Of a stretch of DNA of 64,000 nucleotides, positions 56,255-64,000 are shown piece after piece. A program made the translations under genes and the position numbers. The stretch's first letter is position 1. Each line of letters begins with the position of its first letter. The notes under the pieces were generated by a model, which was not told where the DNA came from, ran no database searches, and saw nothing but the letters and a program-made list of their open reading frames with translations. This DNA is from Gordonia sputi NBRC 100414 (lineage in GTDB: Bacteria; Actinomycetota; Actinomycetes; Mycobacteriales; Mycobacteriaceae), in assembly GCF_000248055.1 (NCBI RefSeq), contig NZ_BAFC01000042.1, positions 1-64,000 of the forward strand, given 5' to 3'.

Positions 56255-56879
56255 CCGCATTCCCCACGAGATCGTCGCGTCCATCCTCGCGGGTCTGACC
56301 GCGTTCATCGGCGGGACCGCGCTCAACCTACCGCCCTGGGCGATCTTCATCGGTTGGGCCGGAACGTTTTTGCTCGGCGGTCCGTCCTGGGCGAACGCCA
56401 GGCGCTTGTGGCTGACCATGCCGGTTGGGTCGACGTTCGCGCTCGTCATCGTGCTCATCGATACGCACATCGGCACGATCGCCGGGGAGGGGCGGTTTGC
56501 GCAGAACCTCGTGCTTGCGGTGATCATCTTCGTGGTCAACTCGGCGTTGATGTTCTCCGGGAGGATCGGGGCGCTCGCGTTGATCCCGGGCATGTTCCTC
56601 GGCTTCGCCTCGTACTTCGCGACCTTCTTCGGCGGATTCGGGTTCGACGCGGGAAATCCCTGGGCCGCGTGGGTGTCCGTGGTCGCGATGAACTTCCTGG
56701 GACCGGTGTTCGCGTATCTCTCGGTACGCCTTGCCTTTCCGCGCGCAGCCTCTTCCGGCGAAGCCGCGTCGGCAACCTCCGACATCTCCGTCGCGGCATC
56801 CGATCATGAGGCGAACCCGGATGCCGAGCCGACGTCCCGGAATGTTCCGTCAGCCGAGATCCGGTCGCACACCGAGTGA
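56247..56879 (+). CDS. DUF1097 membrane protein
   Basis: This 210-residue protein has four or five hydrophobic segments (residues about 8-170) followed by a hydrophilic, Ser/Ala/Glu-rich tail. It resembles DUF1097 proteins, which often sit next to nucleobase catabolic genes and may be transporters. The ATG overlaps the amidohydrolase gene by 8 bases, with GGAGG upstream inside that gene. Its 3' end overlaps the convergent GntR gene by 30 bases (56850-56879). Confidence 0.75.
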   Translation: MRDRIPHEIVASILAGLTAFIGGTALNLPPWAIFIGWAGTFLLGGPSWANARRLWLTMPVGSTFALVIVLIDTHIGTIAGEGRFAQNLVLAVIIFVVNSALMFSGRIGALALIPGMFLGFASYFATFFGGFGFDAGNPWAAWVSVVAMNFLGPVFAYLSVRLAFPRAASSGEAASATSDISVAASDHEANPDAEPTSRNVPSAEIRSHTE

Positions 56880-57560
56880 TTCGCTGGTCTCGATGATCGC
56901 TTCCTCGAGCCGGGCGTGATGAACACCCGCGGCGGCGAGGACGGCCGACGTGTCGCGGGCGGTGAAGGCGTCGAGCAGGTCGGCGTGGTCGGAGTTCAGC
57001 TTCGCCTGGGTCGGGGAGTCGACGGACCGCATCACCTGGAATGGTTCGGTGAGGTTCCAGGTCGCGTCGAACATGTTGAGTAGACGCGGCATCGCGCACG
57101 GGGCGGTCAGCGTGGTGTGGAACCGCCGCGACACATCGTGAAAGGCCTTGCCGTCGTTGAACTTCGTTGCGGTCAGGAGTTCCTGGTGAAACTCGGTGGC
57201 CGCAGCGATCTGCGCGTCAGTGATGTTCGAGACGGATCGGGCGAGAGCGGCCTGCTCGAGCACACCGCGAACGAAGTAGATCTCCTTGAGTTCGGCAAGG
57301 GACAGTTGGCTGACGTGATAACCGGAATTGCGCTGGTGGTCGACGAGACCTTCGCCGACAAGGGTTTTCAGTGCTTCGCGGACAGGGATCGCGCTGACAC
57401 CAAACGCGTCGGCGATGTCGGCGAGCATGATCTGAGTTCCGGGAGGCGCGCCGCCGGAGAGAATCAGTCGACGCAGTTCCTCGAGCACGTTGGCGCGATC
57501 GTTGCCCGACCGGGTCTCGGCGAGCTGGACGAGCAGGCGGTTGGTCATCTTGCTACTCAT
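56850..57560 (-). CDS. GntR family regulator, FadR subfamily (second)
   Basis: This 236-residue protein has a winged helix (about 22-85: RANVLEELRRLILSGGAPPG, then FGVSAIPVREALKTLVGEGL) and an FCD domain. The ATG lies within the last codons of the S9 peptidase gene (8-base overlap), so it is translated from the same message as the asparagine-synthase-type amidotransferase and S9 peptidase, and it may regulate that operon or the converging amidohydrolase/DUF1097 unit. Effector unknown. Confidence 0.88.
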   Translation of the reverse strand: MSSKMTNRLLVQLAETRSGNDRANVLEELRRLILSGGAPPGTQIMLADIADAFGVSAIPVREALKTLVGEGLVDHQRNSGYHVSQLSLAELKEIYFVRGVLEQAALARSVSNITDAQIAAATEFHQELLTATKFNDGKAFHDVSRRFHTTLTAPCAMPRLLNMFDATWNLTEPFQVMRSVDSPTQAKLNSDHADLLDAFTARDTSAVLAAAGVHHARLEEAIIETSESLGVRPDLG

Positions 57561-59601
57561 GGTGCACGTGCCCCTGCTTGCGGTCTCGAACTTCCCGATG
57601 TGCCGACGCAGCAGAGGGGTGACGTGTGATCCATTGCGCCACAGCCTCGGTGAGTCGCTGCTGATTGTGGCGCTTGACGATCTCGTGGCCCTCGTCGTCG
57701 AACATCAGAAGTTCGGCGATCCCGCCGCGGGCACGCAACTCGTCGACCATCTGCTGGGATTCGCTGACCGGCACGTTGGTGTCGTGTGCGCCGTGGACCA
57801 CCAGCAGCGGCGCGGTGATGTCGTCGATGCGGTGGATCGGAGAGAGATCGCGGAGTAGTTCGCGATCGGATTCGGGGTGCCCGTACTTGGTGTACGCCGC
57901 GACGGCGATCCACGGTTCGGTGTTCCGGAAGAACGACTCGAGGTCGCTCATGCCGCAGATCGCGATGCCCGCGGCGAACACTTCGGGATGAAAAGTCAAC
58001 GCCGCCAACGTGAGGTAACCGCCATAGGAGCGTCCCGAGACGTAGAGGCGGTCGGGATCGGCAACGCCGGACGAACACACATGCGCCGCACAGTCGGCCG
58101 CGTCGTCGATGCCCGCGTACCGGCCGTACCGGTCGTCGGCGTGAGAGAAGAGACGACCGTAACCCGACGACCCGCGCACATTGGGTGCGAACACCGAGAT
58201 CCCGGCGTCGACGAGTGGTCCGAACAGGAACTGGTAGTCGGGACGGGTCTCGGCCTCGGGGCCGCCGTGGAAGTACAGCAGACACGGCGGCGGGCCCACG
58301 TCGGTACTCTTCGCGCGATACAGCCAGCCGGACAAGGGCATTCCGTCGCGCGCGGAGAACTCGCGGTACTCCGGACGCAGCGCCGACGACGGGCCGGTGC
58401 CGGTGATGACGTCGTCGCGGATTGGGGTCACGGTGGATGTCGGCGTGTGCACGAGATGGACGAGCGGTGAGTGCTGTGGGCACGAAATGGTCAGTGCGAC
58501 AATGGTTCCGGCGGCACTGATCGACAGGTCCGACGCGACGTCGCCGGGCAGCGGGATCGGTTCGTGCAGGGTCTGATCCGGCAGGGTGAGGATCTGCAGT
58601 TCGCTTTGGCCGCCCACGTTCCAGAGCATCGCGACCGTCGACTGGTCGTTACTGACCGCGAACTCGTCGAGTCCCGCGCCCGCGCGCTGGGCGAGGACAC
58701 GGAAACGCTTTCCGGTCTTGGAGACCTCGACGCCGAGCAGGCGGGGGAACTTGGCATCGAAATCGCTCGTCACCAAGGCCTGCACGCTGTCTAGGTCGCG
58801 GCTGGAATCCTGTGGGGGGCCGACGAACACGAGCGATGGGTGGTCGAATCCCTGGTCGAGGATGTAGCCCTGATCGGTCACCGAGCCGGGGTCGTTGGGC
58901 AGGATGGTCGACATCGACATCTCGTCCGAGCCGGTGGCGTCGTCGGCGTCGTTGCGGCGGAGCAGCAGCATGTCGTGGTATCCGCGCGGGCCGACGCGAA
59001 GGAGCGCAGCACCCTTCCAGGAGTCGATCAACTCGCCGCCGACGCGGACGTCGAGTATCTCGGTCGCGCCCGTTCCGGGATGTGCGCGAACCGAATACGC
59101 CGTGCCGTCGGGGGTCGTCGCGGTGATCAGGACCCAGTCGGTGTCCCAGCCGACGAGCGAGACAGTGCCGAACGAACGTCGGGAACCGAGCGTCGCCCGG
59201 TTCGACCAGTCGGATTCGGTTTCCTGGCGGTTGCTCCCGATGCGATGCGACCTGTTGTCGTCGGGATCAGTGGTGACAACCCAGACCTGGTGGTGCTCAC
59301 CGCCACTCGGCGCCAACTCGACGGCGAGCCATTCGCCGTCCATCGAGTGCACGAGCTTGCGGACGGGGCCGGTTGCGGGGACGCTGACCCAGCGCAGCTC
59401 GCCGACACCCTCGGGCGACAACACGCGTTGTGCCGCACGCGGATAGCCTGCGCCGTCGTCGACGATGTAGGCGAATGCCCTGCCGTCCGGCGAGACCGAC
59501 GGCCCGTAGGTGTGCCACCCGCGATCGTCGAAGTTGACGAGAGTGGTCTCGTCGACCTGTTCGTCGACGATTCCGGTGTCGGTGATGTCGTCCGCGCTCA
59601 C
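57553..59601 (-). CDS. S9 family peptidase (prolyl oligopeptidase type)
   Basis: This 682-residue protein has an N-terminal beta-propeller (about 1-410, repeated SPDGRAF and VSNDQSTVAML type blades) and a C-terminal alpha/beta hydrolase domain with Ser525 in GRSYGGY, Asp607 in HGAHDTNVP and His639 in DEGHEI. Such enzymes cut short peptides, often acylaminoacyl or dipeptidyl types. No signal peptide is visible, so it is probably cytoplasmic. The GTG at 59601 overlaps the amidotransferase stop (GTGA). The upstream partner suggests it may turn over the amide-bearing peptide made by that enzyme; this is inference. Confidence 0.9.
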   Translation of the reverse strand: MSADDITDTGIVDEQVDETTLVNFDDRGWHTYGPSVSPDGRAFAYIVDDGAGYPRAAQRVLSPEGVGELRWVSVPATGPVRKLVHSMDGEWLAVELAPSGGEHHQVWVVTTDPDDNRSHRIGSNRQETESDWSNRATLGSRRSFGTVSLVGWDTDWVLITATTPDGTAYSVRAHPGTGATEILDVRVGGELIDSWKGAALLRVGPRGYHDMLLLRRNDADDATGSDEMSMSTILPNDPGSVTDQGYILDQGFDHPSLVFVGPPQDSSRDLDSVQALVTSDFDAKFPRLLGVEVSKTGKRFRVLAQRAGAGLDEFAVSNDQSTVAMLWNVGGQSELQILTLPDQTLHEPIPLPGDVASDLSISAAGTIVALTISCPQHSPLVHLVHTPTSTVTPIRDDVITGTGPSSALRPEYREFSARDGMPLSGWLYRAKSTDVGPPPCLLYFHGGPEAETRPDYQFLFGPLVDAGISVFAPNVRGSSGYGRLFSHADDRYGRYAGIDDAADCAAHVCSSGVADPDRLYVSGRSYGGYLTLAALTFHPEVFAAGIAICGMSDLESFFRNTEPWIAVAAYTKYGHPESDRELLRDLSPIHRIDDITAPLLVVHGAHDTNVPVSESQQMVDELRARGGIAELLMFDDEGHEIVKRHNQQRLTEAVAQWITRHPSAASAHREVRDRKQGHVHHE

Positions 59602-61400
59602 CGTGGGGTGATGTCTTCCATGGCCTGCAGCCACATTTCGAGTACGGCGAGCTGCCACAACTCGTTGGAATCGAGCGTGGTGCGTGTGCCGTTGGGATCG
59701 GCAAACAACCGGTCGAGGGTCTCGGGCCGGTACAGGGCACGGTCTTTCGCCGACTGCGCGTGCAGGGTGTCGGTGACGAGATCGAGTACGCCGCCCTCGA
59801 GGTGACGGATGCCGGGGACGGGGAAGTAGCCCTTGGTGCGGTCGATCACCGCTGCGGGCAACAACTTTCGAGATGCTTCCTTGAGCACCCCTTTGCCGCT
59901 CGGATTCAGCTTGAGGTCGGGCGGGCATGTCGCGGCGAGCTCGACGAATTGGTGGTCGAGGAACGGCACACGTGCTTCGAGGCCCCACGCCATCGTCATC
60001 GTGTCGACTCGTTTCACCGGGTCGTCGACCAGCATGACGGTGGTGTCGAGACGCAACGCGGCGTCGACGGCCGAATCCGCACCGGGGGCGGACTGGTGTG
60101 CGAGTGCGAATTCCCAACTGGGGTCGTAGTTGCTGTCGCCGAGCAGGTACTGATCGTTGAGCAGCGCCAGGATATCGGCGTGCGAGCGGTCGAAGAAGAC
60201 CTCGCGGTAGGCCTTGGTGGTCTCTTCGCGTGCGATCCCCTGCAGCGGGGGATACCACGAGTAGCCGCCGAGGATCTCGTCGGCGCCCTGCCCTGACTGC
60301 ACGACCTTGATCGACTTGCTGACCTCCTGCGACAGGAGATAGAAGGCGACGCAGTCGTGGCTGATCATGGGCTCGCTCATGGCCGCGATGGTGTCGGGGA
60401 CGGCGGGCAGGAGGCGATCGGTGCCGATGTGGATCTTGTGGTGATCGGTGCCGAACGTGTCGGCGATGAGGTCGGAGTAGGCGTACTCGTCGCCGGATTC
60501 GCCTCCCGCGGAATCGAATCCGATGCTGAACGTCGCGAGATCCTTCTGCCCCTGCTCGGCGAGCAGTGCCACGACCAACGACGAATCGATTCCGCCGGAG
60601 AGCAGCACGCCGACGGGGACGTCGGCGACCATGCGACGTCGAACCGAGGTGCGCAGCGAATCCATCAGTTCGTCCTGCCAGCGCACCGCATCCCAGTCGG
60701 CACGGCTGGGGTCGGGCGCGAAAACCGGTTCCCAGTAACGACGTTCGGTGCTGCGTCCGTCGGGCTGGATGACGCGCACGGTGGCCGGCGGCAACTTGCG
60801 CACGCCGTTGTAGATGGTGTGGGGTGCGGGAACCACGGCGTGGAAGCTGAAATAGTGATGCAGCGCAACACGATCGAGCGTCGTGTCGACATCGCCCGCG
60901 CGCAGGAGCGCCTGCAACGACGACGCGAAGCGCAGCCGTCCGGGAGTCTCCGAGAGATAGAGCGGTTTGATTCCCAGCCGGTCGCGCGCGAGGGTCACCA
61001 CACCGGAGTCGGTGTCGACGACGGCGAACGCGAACATCCCGATGAGGTGATCGACGCAGTCGGTGCCCCACGCGTGGAACGCCTTGATGATCACTTCACT
61101 GTCGGCGTGGGAGAAGAAGCGGTAGCCCTTGCCCTCGAGTTCTGCGCGCAGTTCCTTGTAGTTGTAGATGCAGCCGTTGAACACCATCGCGAGACCGAGT
61201 TCGGAGTCGACCATCGGCTGCGCGCCGCGTTCGGACAGGTCGATGATCTTGAGCCGTCGATGCCCGAGTGCCACCGACCCCTTCACGAACAGTCCTGAAC
61301 CGTCGGGACCGCGACGGGTCATCGAGCAGGTCATGGTGTCGACCGCAGAGGCGTCGGGCGCCGAGCCGTCGAACCGGATTTCACCGCAGATGCCACACAT
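59598..61400 (-). CDS. Asparagine-synthase-type amidotransferase, NAGGN-like
   Basis: This 600-residue protein has a class II glutamine amidotransferase domain with catalytic Cys2 (MCGICGEIRFDG) and an asparagine synthetase domain with the ATP-binding SGGIDSS (about residue 262). Its N-terminus and length resemble N-acetylglutaminylglutamine amidotransferase, which makes the osmoprotectant N-acetylglutaminylglutamine amide. The partner synthetase gene is not in the window, so a plain AsnB paralogue remains possible. It overlaps the S9 peptidase gene by GTGA. Confidence 0.85.
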   Translation of the reverse strand: MCGICGEIRFDGSAPDASAVDTMTCSMTRRGPDGSGLFVKGSVALGHRRLKIIDLSERGAQPMVDSELGLAMVFNGCIYNYKELRAELEGKGYRFFSHADSEVIIKAFHAWGTDCVDHLIGMFAFAVVDTDSGVVTLARDRLGIKPLYLSETPGRLRFASSLQALLRAGDVDTTLDRVALHHYFSFHAVVPAPHTIYNGVRKLPPATVRVIQPDGRSTERRYWEPVFAPDPSRADWDAVRWQDELMDSLRTSVRRRMVADVPVGVLLSGGIDSSLVVALLAEQGQKDLATFSIGFDSAGGESGDEYAYSDLIADTFGTDHHKIHIGTDRLLPAVPDTIAAMSEPMISHDCVAFYLLSQEVSKSIKVVQSGQGADEILGGYSWYPPLQGIAREETTKAYREVFFDRSHADILALLNDQYLLGDSNYDPSWEFALAHQSAPGADSAVDAALRLDTTVMLVDDPVKRVDTMTMAWGLEARVPFLDHQFVELAATCPPDLKLNPSGKGVLKEASRKLLPAAVIDRTKGYFPVPGIRHLEGGVLDLVTDTLHAQSAKDRALYRPETLDRLFADPNGTRTTLDSNELWQLAVLEMWLQAMEDITPR

Positions 61401-61479
61401 GTAGTCAGTCCTCTCGGTTGCTTGACTTGTTCAGCCTAGGAGTTTCGCCAGGGCCCGGCAGGGCGAGTGGTGCGCCAGG

Positions 61480-62001
61480 TCACGCGGTCGGCGTGACCCA
61501 GGTGGTGATCTCGCAGTGGACGACCTCGACGCCCCGCGTGTCGGTGATCGAAATCGACACCACCACATCGCGTCCGGAGTCGATGTCGGCGAAGTCGACG
61601 GGTTCTGCGAGCGTGGCGACGGCCGACAGGCGGGTGGTCGCCTTGGTCAGGTAGTCGGCGGTCATTCCCTTCGGAATCCACCGATGCGTCGTCGGTGTTG
61701 TCGCCTCCATCAGCATGCCCATCGCAACCTCGGCGAGGTTGCAGGCAGCGATGGCGTGGAAGGTGTGGATGTGGTTGTAGACGCCGAACCACTTGGGTGC
61801 GGTGACCTTGCAGTATCCGGGCTGCATCTCGTCGACGAACGGCAGGATCGTGCCGAAGTACGGCACGCGCACCGACATCCCGAGGGAGAAGAGCGTCTTT
61901 CCGAGCGCGTTGTCGGGAAGTTTTCGGCGCAATGCGTAGGTGGGCGAGAGAGCAGCGCGGGTCACGGGCGTTGGCGTTGATGACGATTTGGCGTCGGACA
62001 T
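61480..62001 (-). CDS. Hotdog-fold DUF4442 protein, possible thioesterase
   Basis: This 173-residue protein has the hotdog/DUF4442 features: NALGKTLFSLGMSVRVPYFG, PKWFGVYNHIHTFHAIAACN with a conserved Asn-His pair, and GMTADYLTKATTRLSA. Proteins of this kind are related to acyl-CoA thioesterases; activity is not established for this one. It is on the same strand as the amidotransferase gene, 79 bases upstream of it, and tightly divergent (36 bases) from the DASS transporter. Confidence 0.8.
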   Translation of the reverse strand: MSDAKSSSTPTPVTRAALSPTYALRRKLPDNALGKTLFSLGMSVRVPYFGTILPFVDEMQPGYCKVTAPKWFGVYNHIHTFHAIAACNLAEVAMGMLMEATTPTTHRWIPKGMTADYLTKATTRLSAVATLAEPVDFADIDSGRDVVVSISITDTRGVEVVHCEITTWVTPTA

Positions 62002-62037
62002 TGCCCGGATGCTACTCGGGCGAGGAACCTTGATGGG

Positions 62038-63600
62038 GTGACGCCTCCTTCCGAGAAGGACCCACCGCCCTCAGATCACCCGGATTCGACCGACCAGCCC
62101 AGTTCGACCGAGCAGTCCGATGCGACCGATCACGGCGATTCGGACAGCCCGACGTCGAGCGCCGACCACGCCGAACACCCGCACCACTTCCATCTCAGCC
62201 CCACGTGGTGGCGCGGTGGCATTCCGCTGATCGTCGGCGTGATCATCTACTTCATCCCGGCTCCGGCAGGCGTCGACGCCAACGGCATGCACATGCTCGG
62301 GATCTTCGTCGCGACGATCCTGGGACTCATCCTGCAGCCGCTGCCGACGGGTTCGGTGGCGATCATCGGGCTCGCGCTGGCGATGGTCACCAAGACGATG
62401 ACGCCCAAAGAGGCGCTCGCGGGCTTCTCGAACACGACCATCTGGCTCATCGTCGCGTCGTTCTTCATCGCCGAGGCGTTCATCGTCACGGGTCTCGGGC
62501 GTCGGGTTGCGCTGATCTTCGTGCGCGCGATCGGCAAGTCGAGTCTCGGGTTGGCGTACGGGATGGGGATCGCCGATCTCATCCTCGCCCCCGCGACGCC
62601 GTCGAACACCGCACGCGCGGGCGGAGTGATCTACCCGATCGTGCGATCGCTCGCCGAACTCGTCGACTCGACGCCGAAGACCGACGCCTCGCGGCGCAAG
62701 CTCGGCGCCTACCTGATGCTGACGGCGCTGCAGGTCAACGTGGTCACCTCCGCCATGTTCCTCACCGCGATGGCGGGAAATCCGCTGGCCCAGGAGGCCG
62801 CGGAGAAGATGAAGATCGAGATCACCTGGGGCAATTGGGCTCTCGCCGCGATCGTTCCCGGTCTCGTCAGCCTCGTCGCGACGCCGTGGGTGATGTCGAA
62901 GATCTACGCGCCGACGCTCAAGAAGACACCGGAGGCCCCCGCCCTCGCGCGCGACGAACTGAAGAAGAGTGGCTCGATGTCGCGCAACGAGTGGATTCTC
63001 GCCGCCACGTTCGTGCTGCTGCTCGTCCTCTGGTGTCTTGGCAAACAACTGAACGTCGACGCCACGACCACCGCCTTCGCGGGCATCGCGATTCTTCTCG
63101 TCACCGGGGTGCTGACGTGGAAGGACATCGTCACCGACACCGGAGCGTGGCAGACGCTGATCTTCTTCGGTGTGCTTGTCGCGATGGCCGACGAACTCCG
63201 CAAGCTCAAGGTGATCGACTGGGTCGGCGACAAGGTGGCCTCCAGCGTCGACGGCCTGCCGTGGCTGGTTGCGTTCGCCGTCCTCACGCTCGTCTACTTC
63301 TACGTGCACTATCTGTTCGCGTCGAACACCGCGCAGATCGTCGCGATGTATGCCGTGTTCCTCGGTGCGGCGGTCGCCACCGGAGCGCCGCCGCTGTTCA
63401 GTGCGCTGGTCTTCGGTTTCATCGGCAGCCTGTTCGGCGGATTGGCGCACTACTCGTCCGGTCCGGCCGGTGTCATGTACGGGTCGGGCTACATCAAGAC
63501 CAGTGAGTGGTTCCGCGTCGGCTTCCTGATGTCGGTGGTCAACATCATCATCTGGACCGCGATCGGCGCGCCGTGGATGAAACTCATCGGGATCTGGTGA
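62038..63600 (+). CDS. DASS family anion (dicarboxylate) transporter
   Basis: This 520-residue protein has an acidic, Ser/Asp-rich N-terminus (about 1-50) and then about 12 hydrophobic segments with DASS/SLC13 signatures: NTTIWLIVASFFIAEAFIVTG, the Na+/substrate motif ATPSNTARAGG (about residue 185-195), and a second half with FASNTAQIVAMYAVFLGAAV. It likely imports or exchanges dicarboxylates or other organic anions; the second family motif SNT is present twice. The start is a GTG. It converges on the sdhB gene with a 3-base gap. Confidence 0.9.
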   Translation: MTPPSEKDPPPSDHPDSTDQPSSTEQSDATDHGDSDSPTSSADHAEHPHHFHLSPTWWRGGIPLIVGVIIYFIPAPAGVDANGMHMLGIFVATILGLILQPLPTGSVAIIGLALAMVTKTMTPKEALAGFSNTTIWLIVASFFIAEAFIVTGLGRRVALIFVRAIGKSSLGLAYGMGIADLILAPATPSNTARAGGVIYPIVRSLAELVDSTPKTDASRRKLGAYLMLTALQVNVVTSAMFLTAMAGNPLAQEAAEKMKIEITWGNWALAAIVPGLVSLVATPWVMSKIYAPTLKKTPEAPALARDELKKSGSMSRNEWILAATFVLLLVLWCLGKQLNVDATTTAFAGIAILLVTGVLTWKDIVTDTGAWQTLIFFGVLVAMADELRKLKVIDWVGDKVASSVDGLPWLVAFAVLTLVYFYVHYLFASNTAQIVAMYAVFLGAAVATGAPPLFSALVFGFIGSLFGGLAHYSSGPAGVMYGSGYIKTSEWFRVGFLMSVVNIIIWTAIGAPWMKLIGIW

Positions 63601-63603
63601 CGC

Positions 63604-64000
63604 TCAATTCGCCTTGCGGCGCAATCCGAATCGCAACGCCTCGCGGTTGACCCCGGCGACGGCGTCGAGCGGAATCCCGGCCGGACAGACGTCGGCGCAC
63701 TCCCCGTAGGTGGAGCACGGGCCGAAGTCCTGTTCCATCTGCCCGGTGATCGCGTGCGCCCGCCTGCCACGCTCCTGTTTGCTCTGGGTCAGTGCGGCCA
63801 GATGGAGCAGTTTGGCGCCCGCGAACAGGTGCGCGGCACCGTTGGGGCAGGCGGCGACACATGCGCCGCAGCCGATGCAGGCCGCGTAATCGAGGGCCTT
63901 CTCGCTGGTGTTGTGGTCGACGAGTTCGGCGTCGGCATCGGGGGCCTGACCCGCCGCAACCGCGACGTGCCCGCCGGCTTCGATCACCCTGTCGAGTGCG
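63604..64000 (-). CDS. sdhB: Succinate dehydrogenase iron-sulfur subunit (C-terminal part)
   Basis: The gene runs off the end of the window; only the C-terminal 131 residues are present. Visible motifs are CIGCGACVAACP (a [4Fe-4S]-type CX2CX2CX3CP cluster site) and CSTYGECADVCP for the second, as in SdhB/FrdB; the upstream stretch ALDRVIEAGGHVAVAAGQAP fits the family. It is the type found in Actinobacteria with a menaquinone-linked dehydrogenase. The ferredoxin-like N-terminal [2Fe-2S] domain is outside. Confidence 0.85.
   Translation of the reverse strand, partial: ALDRVIEAGGHVAVAAGQAPDADAELVDHNTSEKALDYAACIGCGACVAACPNGAAHLFAGAKLLHLAALTQSKQERGRRAHAITGQMEQDFGPCSTYGECADVCPAGIPLDAVAGVNREALRFGLRRKAN

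Noticed and set aside
57553-61071. Extension of the S9 peptidase frame through the amidotransferase gene to make one giant protein
   Set aside because: The extra 490 residues are a low-complexity Arg/His-rich shadow of the amidotransferase gene; the GTG at 59601 with a GTGA overlap is the natural start.

Overview
The window is a chromosomal segment of a high-GC actinobacterium of the order Mycobacteriales, most likely Gordonia or a near relative. The evidence is an antigen-85-type mycolyltransferase (mycolic acid envelope), a complete but rearranged mycofactocin locus, a KshB-like steroid hydroxylase reductase preceded by a KstR-type box, a SigC-like ECF sigma factor, and dense coding with many 4-nt ATGA/GTGA overlaps. 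I saw no rRNA, tRNA, insertion sequence, prophage or CRISPR. Species and genus are inferred from gene content only.

Layout. 0.2-0.9 kb: an unknown membrane protein. 1.0-5.9 kb: the str operon rpsL-rpsG-fusA-tuf with two candidate promoters and a clear terminator. 5.9-8.4 kb: a compact minus-strand unit of a membrane protein with a Ser/Gly/Cys-repeat tail, a DUF692/MNIO metalloenzyme and a small partner protein, which looks like a membrane-anchored RiPP-type modification system; a 20-residue ORF with a strong Shine-Dalgarno sequence lies just upstream. 8.5-10.8 kb: CDP-diacylglycerol pyrophosphatase and a mycolyltransferase. 11.0-15.3 kb: a LuxR-type HTH protein divergent from a large HTH/STAND-NTPase/WD40 protein. 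15.3-17.2 kb: an alpha/beta hydrolase (possible MenH) overlapping menC. 17.3-21.9 kb: cytochrome P450, TetR regulator and four chained Mce-associated-like membrane proteins. 22-23.9 kb: ferredoxin reductase and AlkD-like DNA glycosylase. 24-26.9 kb: kshB-doxX-ClC operon. 27-28.1 kb: a secreted lipase.

28.3-38.6 kb is the mycofactocin locus: mftR divergent from mftA-mftB-mftC-mftD, then a reverse-strand pair (alpha-methylacyl-CoA racemase and a mycofactocin-coupled SDR), then mftE-mftF-mftG. The pair splits the usual mft order. It is flanked on both sides by tandem repeat arrays, and the SDR carries an exact KstR-consensus palindrome just upstream. This suggests a steroid or branched-chain-lipid catabolic cargo placed inside the cofactor locus.

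38.6-40.5 kb: FadR-type regulator and CynX/NimT-type transporter. 40.7-48.2 kb: a CopD/CtaG fusion, a zinc-finger anti-sigma-like protein, a copper-type P1B ATPase, VKOR, DsbA-like protein and SigC, a copper and oxidative-folding neighbourhood. 48.2-57.6 kb: an amide and N-heterocycle catabolic island (Asp/Glu/hydantoin racemase, NCS1 permease, DUF1275, AtzH-amidase fusion, formamidase, cytosine-deaminase-like amidohydrolase, DUF1097, two GntR regulators), with a TTGGT-ATG-ACCAA operator between the divergent arms. 57.6-61.4 kb: an S9 peptidase overlapping an asparagine-synthase-type amidotransferase. 61.5-64 kb: a hotdog protein, a DASS anion transporter and the C-terminal part of a succinate dehydrogenase iron-sulfur subunit that runs off the window.
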